10,208 nucleotides of DNA, from assembly GCA_937914675.1 (NCBI GenBank), contig CALDOC010000011.1:1-10208 (forward strand), in the 5' to 3' direction. The position numbers were made by a program, and so were the translations under genes. Below are positions 1 to 6,664 of the stretch, in pieces. Positions within the stretch are counted from its first letter, which is position 1, and each line of letters opens with the position of its first letter. Under the pieces are notes generated by a model that worked only from the letters and a program-made list of their open reading frames with translations, was not told the DNA's origin and did not search any database. This DNA comes from an uncultured Sulfurimonas sp. (GTDB lineage Bacteria; Campylobacterota; Campylobacteria; Campylobacterales; Sulfurimonadaceae).

Positions 1-609
1 GTAGACATAGTTGGACCAAAAGTTGGGAGCGAGTTGAAAGAGAAGGGCGTTATGTCTCTTCTGCTCGCAATCTTGGGCATTTTGATTTACGTCGCGTTTA
101 GATTTGAGTGGCGTTTCGCCGTCGCCTCGATCATAGCGTTGGTTCATGACATATCAATCGCTCTTGGAGCGATTACTCTGGTAGGACTCGACGTCAATTT
201 AGACGTTCTAGCCGCGTTATTGACCATTTTAGGGTACTCGCTAAACGACACCATCATTGTGTTTGACAGAATACGAGAGGGTGTGACGAATTCAAGAAAC
301 GTCAATTTGGCGGACACCATCAACGAGTCCGTCACTAGAACGTTGGCAAGAACCACTTTAACGTCGTTGACGACTTTCTTCGTTGTGTTCACTCTGTTTA
401 CGTTTGGCGGTGAAATCATTCACTCTTTCGCGTTTACGCTTTTGGTTGGAGTCGTCGTTGGTACCTACTCATCCATTTTCGTCGCTTCTCCGATTCTTTT
501 ATGGTTCGGTTTTGACGTTAAGAACTATCATAACAAACTGGCTGAGAAGGCAAAACGCGAAGCCGATAAGCAGAGAATGCGCGATCAGTATGAATCTGGG
601 GTTATGTAA
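1..609 (+). CDS. secF: Protein translocase subunit SecF, C-terminal part (5' end outside window)
   Basis: SecF is the inner-membrane partner of SecD. Together they use the proton gradient to help pull secreted proteins through SecYEG. The reading frame is open from base 1, so the gene starts upstream. 202 residues remain, about the last two thirds of a typical SecF of roughly 300-330 residues. The fragment opens with the family signature VGPKVGSEL just before a membrane helix (about residues 17-36). It then shows ALVHD in the next helix and LTILGYSLNDTIIVFDRIRE, the hallmark SecF stretch, with Asp83 of SLNDT inside the membrane region. Two more helices follow: a Thr/Phe-rich one ending FTFGG, and the final one around LLVGVVVGTYSSIF. 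The tail is short, charged and cytoplasmic. A TTG at 34 is not a real start because conserved SecF sequence lies before it. secD is expected upstream, but this is inferred. Confidence 0.97.
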   Translation, partial: VDIVGPKVGSELKEKGVMSLLLAILGILIYVAFRFEWRFAVASIIALVHDISIALGAITLVGLDVNLDVLAALLTILGYSLNDTIIVFDRIREGVTNSRNVNLADTINESVTRTLARTTLTSLTTFFVVFTLFTFGGEIIHSFAFTLLVGVVVGTYSSIFVASPILLWFGFDVKNYHNKLAEKAKREADKQRMRDQYESGVM

Positions 610-629
610 ACTAAAGGGAGTGTAGCGAT

Positions 630-968
630 ATGGATTGGGGCAAAGTAGTATACGTATTTTTTTCATTGATGAGTTTGACGTCGATAGCGGGGTTTCTTTA
701 TGAAAATACCGCTATTTCACTTTTTGTGGCGGCAAGCGTAAACTTGATTTCAACGATTTTAAAAATTGGCGTTAGAAATCTATTGTCTGCGGAACTTTTG
801 GCGTCTTCATTGGTAGCGGACTTGCACCTTATACCGGCGTTTATATTTTTGGTTGTGCTGCATAACGATAGTTGGGCCATAGCGCTCGCGATAGGCGCCT
901 TGATAGCGAACGTTTTTTCAATGGGATTGGTTTATATTGAGAGTTCAAAAACGCACGACGAATATTAA
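630..968 (+). CDS. Small conserved-context inner-membrane protein of unknown function
   Basis: This encodes 112 residues. The ATG at 630 follows a good ribosome site (AGGGAG, 615-620), 20 bases after the secF stop. The protein is strongly hydrophobic. I see a helix from about residue 5 to 22 (VVYVFFSLMSLTSIAGF), a second from about 28 to 45, and two close-spaced ones from about 52 to 100, ending in a short charged tail (ESSKTHDEY). There is no signal peptidase site, cysteine motif or catalytic signature. Its place between secF and leuS is, from memory, also held by a small protein in Helicobacter pylori, so it is probably a Campylobacterota-specific family. It may correspond to a Pfam DUF (I think of DUF6394, uncertain). 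An accessory role to Sec or in the membrane is possible, but nothing in the sequence shows it. Confidence 0.85.
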   Translation: MDWGKVVYVFFSLMSLTSIAGFLYENTAISLFVAASVNLISTILKIGVRNLLSAELLASSLVADLHLIPAFIFLVVLHNDSWAIALAIGALIANVFSMGLVYIESSKTHDEY

Positions 969-972
969 TAAT

Positions 973-985
973 AGGATTTTTTTTG
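973..985 (+). promoter_or_regulatory. Ribosome binding site and TTG start of leuS with a T8 spacer
   Basis: AGGA at 973-976 is followed by eight T's (977-984) that run into the TTG start codon at 983. The spacing is six bases, which is suitable. The start is supported because residues 2-11 (EYNPKNIEKK) match the expected beginning of bacterial LeuS, and there is no upstream in-frame alternative before the preceding stop. Confidence 0.75.
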
Positions 986-3433
986 GAATACAACCCTAAA
1001 AACATAGAAAAAAAATGGCAAGAGCATTGGAAAACAAACGACAGTTTTGAGCCAAGTGAAGATTTTAGCAAAGAAAAAAAGTACATATTGAGTATGTTCC
1101 CTTTTCCAAGCGGAAGACTTCACATGGGCCACGTGCGAAACTACTCCATAAGCGACGCTTTCGCTCGTTATCACAGACAACAAGGTAAAAACGTTTTACA
1201 TCCAATCGGCTTTGACAGTTTTGGCATGCCCGCTGAAAACGCCGCCATTAAAAACGGTTCACATCCCAAAGGGTGGACTTACGACAACATAGATTATATG
1301 AAAAACGAGTTTTACTCTTTAGGATTCTCATTTTCTCGCAAGCGCGAAATGGCGACGAGCGACGAGCTTTACACGAAGTTTGAACAATCGTTCATAATCG
1401 ACATGTATGAAAAAGGTTTGTTATACCGTGAAAAAGGGATGCTCAACTGGTGTCCCCATGATCAAACCGTTTTAGCGAATGAGCAGGTCGTAGACGGCTG
1501 TTGCTGGCGTTGCGACACTCCCATAGTCAAAAAAGAGATGAATCAGTACTACTTTAAAATCACCCAATATTCCGACGAACTTTTAAGTGATTTGAAAAAA
1601 CTCGAAGGTGGTTGGCCAAAACAAGTTTTAACGATGCAAGAGAATTGGATAGGAAAATCAAATGGTCTCGCTTTTGATTTAGAATTTGACGACGCGTCAA
1701 AAGAGAAGTTAAACGCTCAGTTTGGCGGTTTTGACGTTTTTACGACTCGCCCCGACACCATTTACGGCGTTACGTATACGGCCCTCGCTCCTGAGCATAA
1801 AATCGTTGCTTACATGATAGAGAACCATCTTTTAAGCGAAGAAATCGTTGCGGCAATCACAAAGATGAAAAACACGTCGTCCATTGATAGACAAAAAGAG
1901 AAGTCAGGTCTTTCTCTGGGTTTAAACGTCGTTCATCCATTGACGGGTAAATCAGTGCCTGTTTGGATTGCGAATTTTGTATTGATGGATTATGGAAGCG
2001 GCGCCGTTATGGCGGTTCCCGCTCATGACGATAGAGATTGGGATTTTGCAAAAAAATATGATTTAGAAATTACGTCGGTGATACGACCATTTGATGGTGA
2101 ACTCTCTTTAGACGCCGCTTTTACGGAAGTTGGAGAGTTGTTTAACTCTGCTGACTTTGATGGGATGAACTCTAAAAAAGCGCAATACGACGTCATCAAA
2201 ACGTTTGAAGACAAAGATATAGGGAAAAAAACTACAAACTATAAACTCAAAGATTGGGGAGTCTCACGTCAGCGCTATTGGGGCGCCCCGATTCCTTTCA
2301 TTCACTGCTCAGATTGCGGCTTGGTCATGGAGAAAAAAGAGAATCTTCCCATCGCTTTGCCTGAGGACGTTGAAATTAACGGAGAAGGAAGCCCTTTAGA
2401 AAATCACCCAACTTGGAAACATTGCAAATGTAGCCAATGTGGCAAAGACGCGGTTCGCGAAACTGACACGATGGACACTTTCGTGCAATCTTCTTGGTAT
2501 TTTTTACGATTTTGCGCCTCTCCTCAAAATTGGGAGAAAGAGGCTTTTTCAAAAGAGCAGATAAAGTACTGGATGGGCGTCGACCAGTACATCGGCGGAA
2601 TCGAACACGCCATTTTACACCTCTTGTACGCGAGGTTCTTTACCAAAGTTTTCCGCGATTTGGGCTACGTCGATTTTGACGAACCTTTTGACAAGCTCTT
2701 GACGCAAGGAATGGTGCTTAAAGACGGCTCTAAAATGTCCAAAAGCAAGGGAAACACGGTCGACCCAGACGCGATAATAGAAAAATACGGCGCGGACACG
2801 GCGAGACTTTTCATACTCTTCGCGGCGCCTCCAACTCAAGAGTTGGAGTGGAACGATAGCGGAGTCGAAGGCGCGCATAGGTTTGTAAAAAGATTTTATG
2901 AACGCTCTTCCAACGTCGTAAAAACCGATAAAATTCCGACTATAACGCACTCCTCTTTAAACAAAGAAGAGAAATTCGCTCGTAAAAAAGTTTACGAAGC
3001 GTTGGTTCGAGCCACTGAAGTTTATCAAGAGCGTTACACGTTTAACACTATGATAGCTGGCGTCATGGAAGCTATGAACGCTCTTAATTTGCAAACAAAC
3101 GCTAAAGTTTGGAGTGAAGGTTATTGGATTTTGAGTTCCATTATGGAGCCCGTCATTCCTCATACATGTTGGGAAATAAGTCATGAATACTTTTCACTCA
3201 ATAATTTAAGCGCTCAAAAAGTTCTTGACGAAGTGTTTGCGCAAGAGAGCGTAACTCTTGGCGTTTCCATTAATGGAAAGCGCAGAGGTGAAGTTGAAGT
3301 GGCCATTGACGCTTCAAACGACGATATTTTAGCGGCGGCGAAAGAAGTCGTAGCCAAATGGCTCGATGGACAGACCATTCTAAAAGAGATAGTCGTGCCA
3401 AAAAAACTTGTAAATTTTGTGATAAAAGGCTAA
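983..3433 (+). CDS. leuS: Leucyl-tRNA synthetase
   Basis: This class I synthetase charges tRNA(Leu) with leucine in the cytoplasm. It has 816 residues, a little under the E. coli length, and looks complete. The ATP-binding HIGH motif appears as HMGH (47-50) after FPFPSGR, and KMSKS is at 584-588. A first zinc knuckle is visible (Cys157; Cys173, Cys174, Cys177 in CCWRC). The CP1 editing domain carries TTRPDT (254-259) and the GSGAVMAVPAHDD block (338-350), so post-transfer editing should work. A second metal knuckle is present at 441-446 (HCSDCG) and 480-487 (HCKCSQCG), followed by the conserved RETDTMDTF. E. coli LeuS lacks this second knuckle, while thermophile-type enzymes have it. The helical anticodon domain and C-terminal domain finish the protein at VNFVIKG. 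It lies 14 bases after the small membrane protein gene and 2 bases before lptE. Confidence 0.99.
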   Translation: MEYNPKNIEKKWQEHWKTNDSFEPSEDFSKEKKYILSMFPFPSGRLHMGHVRNYSISDAFARYHRQQGKNVLHPIGFDSFGMPAENAAIKNGSHPKGWTYDNIDYMKNEFYSLGFSFSRKREMATSDELYTKFEQSFIIDMYEKGLLYREKGMLNWCPHDQTVLANEQVVDGCCWRCDTPIVKKEMNQYYFKITQYSDELLSDLKKLEGGWPKQVLTMQENWIGKSNGLAFDLEFDDASKEKLNAQFGGFDVFTTRPDTIYGVTYTALAPEHKIVAYMIENHLLSEEIVAAITKMKNTSSIDRQKEKSGLSLGLNVVHPLTGKSVPVWIANFVLMDYGSGAVMAVPAHDDRDWDFAKKYDLEITSVIRPFDGELSLDAAFTEVGELFNSADFDGMNSKKAQYDVIKTFEDKDIGKKTTNYKLKDWGVSRQRYWGAPIPFIHCSDCGLVMEKKENLPIALPEDVEINGEGSPLENHPTWKHCKCSQCGKDAVRETDTMDTFVQSSWYFLRFCASPQNWEKEAFSKEQIKYWMGVDQYIGGIEHAILHLLYARFFTKVFRDLGYVDFDEPFDKLLTQGMVLKDGSKMSKSKGNTVDPDAIIEKYGADTARLFILFAAPPTQELEWNDSGVEGAHRFVKRFYERSSNVVKTDKIPTITHSSLNKEEKFARKKVYEALVRATEVYQERYTFNTMIAGVMEAMNALNLQTNAKVWSEGYWILSSIMEPVIPHTCWEISHEYFSLNNLSAQKVLDEVFAQESVTLGVSINGKRRGEVEVAIDASNDDILAAAKEVVAKWLDGQTILKEIVVPKKLVNFVIKG

Positions 3434-3438
3434 AAATG
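3425..3438 (+). promoter_or_regulatory. Ribosome binding site and ATG that decide the lptE start
   Basis: AAAGG (3425-3429) lies inside the last leuS codons, six bases before the ATG at 3436, which itself begins two bases after the leuS stop. An upstream in-frame start at 3358 would add 26 hydrophilic residues ahead of the lipoprotein signal peptide and bury it, so it is rejected. Confidence 0.8.
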
Positions 3439-3963
3439 AATTTGGGTCTGCGATTAGTGAAAGTTCTGTTGTTGTCATTTATGGCAATGCAACTTATCTC
3501 TTGTGGATATAAACCAAGCGCTAAATACTCGCGTCAAGTGGTTGGTGAAAAAATCAGCACTAGCGTCGTTATTTCAGCGCAAGACCCGGAAAATACGGTT
3601 ATCATTAAAGACGCGGTCGATAGCGCCATTATAGAGGTGTTTCATGCTTCTTTAACCACTAAAAAGAATTCGCAAACGCATCTTAGTTTAAGCATTTCAG
3701 AGCCATCTTACACGCCTATACAGTACAATGGCGATGGCTACGTAATTTCTTATCGTTCCACCATAGTTTTAGCTATAATCAGAGAATCAAAAAATATTAA
3801 AAAGAGTTATACGGCTAGTGGAACTTATGATTTTTCGGTTGTGCCAAACGCGGTTTTAACAGATCAAGAAAGGTTTGACGCCATTAGATTTAGCTCGGTT
3901 AAAGCTATTACGTCATTTATAGCTCAAGTCTCCGCCGAGGGTTCTAGAATAAGTAAGGATTGA
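3436..3963 (+). CDS. lptE: LPS-assembly lipoprotein LptE
   Basis: LptE is the outer-membrane lipoprotein that plugs the LptD barrel and helps place lipopolysaccharide in the outer leaflet. From the chosen ATG the protein has 175 residues. It starts with a short basic n-region, a hydrophobic core (VKVLLLSFMAM) and a lipobox LISC with Cys23 as the lipidated residue. The mature protein begins CGYKP, the usual LptE opening. The rest is a small alpha/beta protein with several beta strands (for example HLSLSISEPSY and GYVISYRSTIVLAI) and helices, as expected for the family. LptE sequences diverge widely, so the call rests on the CGY start, the length, and the syntenic place directly after leuS, as in other Campylobacterota. 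The gene is followed after two bases by the diguanylate cyclase gene. Confidence 0.85.
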   Translation: MNLGLRLVKVLLLSFMAMQLISCGYKPSAKYSRQVVGEKISTSVVISAQDPENTVIIKDAVDSAIIEVFHASLTTKKNSQTHLSLSISEPSYTPIQYNGDGYVISYRSTIVLAIIRESKNIKKSYTASGTYDFSVVPNAVLTDQERFDAIRFSSVKAITSFIAQVSAEGSRISKD

Positions 3964-3968
3964 TTATG
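3955..3968 (+). promoter_or_regulatory. Ribosome binding site that sets the cyclase start at ATG 3966
   Basis: AAGGA at 3955-3959 gives a six-base spacer to the ATG at 3966. An alternative TTG at 3960 touches this site directly and could not be used with it. The site lies within the end of lptE, whose stop TGA is at 3961-3963, so translation of the two genes is probably coupled. Confidence 0.8.
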
Positions 3969-5516
3969 ACGGTACAAGGAATTATTAAAAAAGCGATAAA
4001 AAGACTTGAAGCGGAGGGGCAAATACTCACCCCAGATTTTTACTTGGAAGCGTTTTGCAAAGAGGCTAAAATAGCTGGTATGATAGTCGAAGATTGTCAA
4101 CATGTGGAGAAATTTACTAAAACTTTAAATAAAGAGTTTCAAAAAGAGTTGACTCAGTATAGAATATCGAGCATGAGTGAACTTACTCGTTTTATAATCG
4201 CTAAGCTAAATAGAACAAACTCGTCAAAATGCGCAGAAATTTTGGACGCTCAAACAATATTGATTAAAAGAGTTTTTCAAGTCATAGAAGTACTTCACAA
4301 TAGAGAAGCTTCCGAACTCTCTCGAAAAAGCATAGACCTGATTTCAAATTCTCCAAGCGCCGCGCAGTTGGAACAGTTACGACAGTTATGGGTAAATTTC
4401 TTTACGACGTATGACGACACCTTTTTGGAAGATTTAAAAGTATTTGGAAAAATTGACTCTAAAGATTTGCAAAATAGCGTTAAAAATCTAAATTTGTCAG
4501 AAAACAATTCATCCATGAAGAGTGGCGGCAATAATTTAAAGAGAATAGCGTCTCTTTTGATATCTTCATTCGTCCCTTCAATCGCTTCTAGCGTAAATGA
4601 CAAAATTGCTAGTTTAAGTAGAAAAATCATGGAGAATCCACTCCTTTTGGATAACGTAAGCATTGAAAGGGAAATTAAAAACACTATTTTGCTAAGAATC
4701 GCGCTTGACAAAAAAACCGTAAACGACATGGTCAAATCCTTAGATGGAGTTTTAGATAAACTATCCGTGCGTCTAATCGACATGATTGAAAGTTCGGATT
4801 CTTCAAACGCCGATATTCAAAAAATCAAGAAAGAGCTCGAAGCTTATAACGAAGACGCTAACAAAAGTTTCCAATTCGCCCATAAGAAACTCTATACCAT
4901 CGCGGTGGCTTTGGAACAGAATACGCAGCTTTTAAGCAGCGATCTTAAAAACCACAATGGCGAGATTGAACTTTTAAGTCAAAAAATTCGTAAGTTGGAA
5001 AATGAATTGGAAACGACTAGAAAAGAGTCTAAAGAGGATTTTTTAACAAAATTGTACAATAAGAGAGCCCTTGACGAATTGATGGCGATAAAAGAGGCTG
5101 AATATGAACGGTATGGACATAACTACAGCGTTGTTATGTTTGACATTGATTTTTTCAAAGCGGTAAACGATAATTTTGGTCATGACGCGGGAGACGCCGT
5201 GCTATCGGCTTTTGCAAAGATACTCAAAAGAGATTCTAGGAGCGTAGATATCGTTGGACGTTTTGGCGGAGAAGAATTTCTAGCCATTTTAAGCGAAACT
5301 GATACGGATGGCGGATTTGTCTTTGCCGAAAAGGTGCGAAGAAACGTTCAAAAAGCTCGTTTTATGTATAAAGGAGACCGTATCGAAGTGACGGTAAGCG
5401 GCGGTATCTCAGATAGAAAAAAACATACGTCGCTTCAAGCCACTCTCAATTCAGCGGACGAATATCTATACGTCGCGAAGCATAGTGGAAGAAATCAAAT
5501 GGCGTATAAGAAATAA
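3966..5516 (+). CDS. GGDEF-domain diguanylate cyclase with unrecognised helical N-terminal region
   Basis: It probably makes cyclic di-GMP from two GTP. It has 516 residues from the chosen ATG. The C-terminal GGDEF domain (about 358-516) opens with DFLTKLYNKRAL. It carries the metal-binding block FDIDFFKAVND (392-402) followed by FGHDAGD, and the active-site motif GGEEF (434-438). RSVD at 425-428, exactly five residues before GGEEF, is a complete inhibitory I-site, so product feedback is expected. A likely coiled coil (about 316-357) joins this domain to a roughly 300-residue, mostly helical N-terminal part that I do not recognise. I see no PAS, GAF, receiver or HAMP motif, no EAL domain, no signal peptide and no convincing membrane helix, so the protein is probably cytoplasmic. 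The gene is two bases from both lptE and folC. From memory, Campylobacter jejuni has an unannotated gene (about Cj1089c) at this place, whereas H. pylori appears to have none. Confidence 0.95.
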   Translation: MTVQGIIKKAIKRLEAEGQILTPDFYLEAFCKEAKIAGMIVEDCQHVEKFTKTLNKEFQKELTQYRISSMSELTRFIIAKLNRTNSSKCAEILDAQTILIKRVFQVIEVLHNREASELSRKSIDLISNSPSAAQLEQLRQLWVNFFTTYDDTFLEDLKVFGKIDSKDLQNSVKNLNLSENNSSMKSGGNNLKRIASLLISSFVPSIASSVNDKIASLSRKIMENPLLLDNVSIEREIKNTILLRIALDKKTVNDMVKSLDGVLDKLSVRLIDMIESSDSSNADIQKIKKELEAYNEDANKSFQFAHKKLYTIAVALEQNTQLLSSDLKNHNGEIELLSQKIRKLENELETTRKESKEDFLTKLYNKRALDELMAIKEAEYERYGHNYSVVMFDIDFFKAVNDNFGHDAGDAVLSAFAKILKRDSRSVDIVGRFGGEEFLAILSETDTDGGFVFAEKVRRNVQKARFMYKGDRIEVTVSGGISDRKKHTSLQATLNSADEYLYVAKHSGRNQMAYKK

Positions 5517-5518
5517 AT

Positions 5519-6664
5519 TTGTTAAAAGTTTTTTTAGACAACAAGCCCCTTTACTATGACAAAATAGACTACGCTCGCATGCCTAGAGTATACGAAAGCG
5601 TAAAATCTTACTTTAAAACGCCTAAAATCATACATATAATCGGTACAAATGGAAAAGGCACCACGGGTAGATTTTTGGCTACCGCGCTTCACTCTTTAGG
5701 CTTTGCAGTGGGACATTACACTTCTCCTCACATTTTAAATTTTAATGAAAGAATTTGGCTGAATGGTTCAAACGCGAGTGACGAAGCGTTAAACGAGGCT
5801 CACGAAGAATTATTGAACGTTTTAGTAAAAGACGATTCCGATTCCCTTAGTTATTTCGAGTATACGACGTTTTTGGCTATGTGGATTTATAAAGACGTTG
5901 ATTACGTCGTATGTGAAGCTGGCTTAGGGGGAGAGCATGACGCCACGTCCGCGTTCAACAACGCATTGACTCTCGTCACTCCCATAGATATGGACCATCA
6001 AGCCTTTTTGGGCGATAGCGTGGCCAAAATCGCGACTACAAAATTAAAAGCGGTTCAAAAATTCGCGTTGCTATCCGCTCAGACGCATGAAGAAGTATAT
6101 GACGTCGCCTCGGAAGTTTTAAACGCAAAGGGCCTAAGTTGGAAAAAAGATACGAGTCTAATCAACGCCGACGATGAAGATAAAATATTGACGATTTCGC
6201 AAAAATTGTCATTGGCTCCATATCTGCAAAACAACTTGAGATTGGCGATCGCGGCTTTAAAACAGATGGGTTTGGAGTATTGTAGCGACGATTTCGCCAA
6301 CTCCAAACTTTTTGGTCGTTTGTCGCGGTTGGCGCCAAACGTCATATTGGACGTGGGACACAACCCTTTGGCGGCAAAAGCGATTTTGGACGCTCTAAAG
6401 GGTGAAAAATACGTCTTGGTTTACAATAGTTACAAAGATAAAAATTATAAAGAAATTTTGCGTATTTTAAAACCGATCATAGAGAGCGTCGAGCTTATAA
6501 AAATAGTGGACGCAAGAGCGGTGGAAAAAGAAATTTTGCAAGAGACGCTAAAAGAGTTGGGCATAGTTTACTCGTCATTTGAAAAAATAGATGAAGAAAA
6601 AAAATATTTGGTTTTTGGCTCGTTTAGCGTTGCGGAAGCGTTTTTAAAGGTACATCATGGATAA
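5519..6664 (+). CDS. folC: Folylpolyglutamate / dihydrofolate synthase FolC
   Basis: FolC adds glutamate to folates. Many bacterial versions also form dihydrofolate from dihydropteroate, so this single copy may be bifunctional. The 381 residues are shorter than E. coli FolC (about 420). The Mur-ligase-like ATP-binding loop GTNGKGT is at 42-48. GLGGEHDAT (135-143) is the family's GLGG-x-x-DAT block, with Glu-His where many relatives have Arg-Leu. TPIDMDHQAFLG follows, with Lys in the next helix as the usual candidate for carbamylation. DVGHNP (278-283) opens the C-terminal ligase domain. The start is a TTG at 5519, two bases after the cyclase stop, with only a weak ribosome site (TAAGAA near 5507-5512). 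It is preferred over the later ATG at 5579 because LDNKPLYYDKID reads as genuine family N-terminus. The 3' end overlaps the peptidase gene by eight bases (ATGGATAA). Confidence 0.96.
   Translation: MLKVFLDNKPLYYDKIDYARMPRVYESVKSYFKTPKIIHIIGTNGKGTTGRFLATALHSLGFAVGHYTSPHILNFNERIWLNGSNASDEALNEAHEELLNVLVKDDSDSLSYFEYTTFLAMWIYKDVDYVVCEAGLGGEHDATSAFNNALTLVTPIDMDHQAFLGDSVAKIATTKLKAVQKFALLSAQTHEEVYDVASEVLNAKGLSWKKDTSLINADDEDKILTISQKLSLAPYLQNNLRLAIAALKQMGLEYCSDDFANSKLFGRLSRLAPNVILDVGHNPLAAKAILDALKGEKYVLVYNSYKDKNYKEILRILKPIIESVELIKIVDARAVEKEILQETLKELGIVYSSFEKIDEEKKYLVFGSFSVAEAFLKVHHG

Noticed and set aside
34..36. TTG at 34 as the start of secF
   Set aside because: Conserved SecF sequence (VGPKVGSE) lies upstream in the same frame, so the gene is cut by the window edge and does not start there.
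383..625. 80-residue open frame on the + strand inside secF
   Set aside because: It lies in another frame of secF, has no ribosome site and no recognisable protein features.
2615..2950. 111-residue minus-strand open frame within leuS
   Set aside because: It lies antisense to the KMSKS region of leuS. Its Arg/Val/Phe-heavy composition is what the reverse complement of this codon use would give.
3358..3435. Longer lptE starting at 3358 inside leuS
   Set aside because: It would add 26 charged residues before the lipoprotein signal peptide. The ATG at 3436 has its own AAAGG and places the lipobox cysteine at residue 23.
3960..3965. TTG at 3960 as start of the diguanylate cyclase
   Set aside because: The ribosome site AAGGA ends at 3959, directly against this codon. 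The ATG at 3966 has normal spacing.
4295..4783. 162-residue minus-strand open frame inside the cyclase N-terminal region
   Set aside because: It is the longest shadow frame, but it is rich in Ser, Leu and Phe with no motif and no ribosome site. The + strand reading continues unbroken through it into a clear GGDEF domain.
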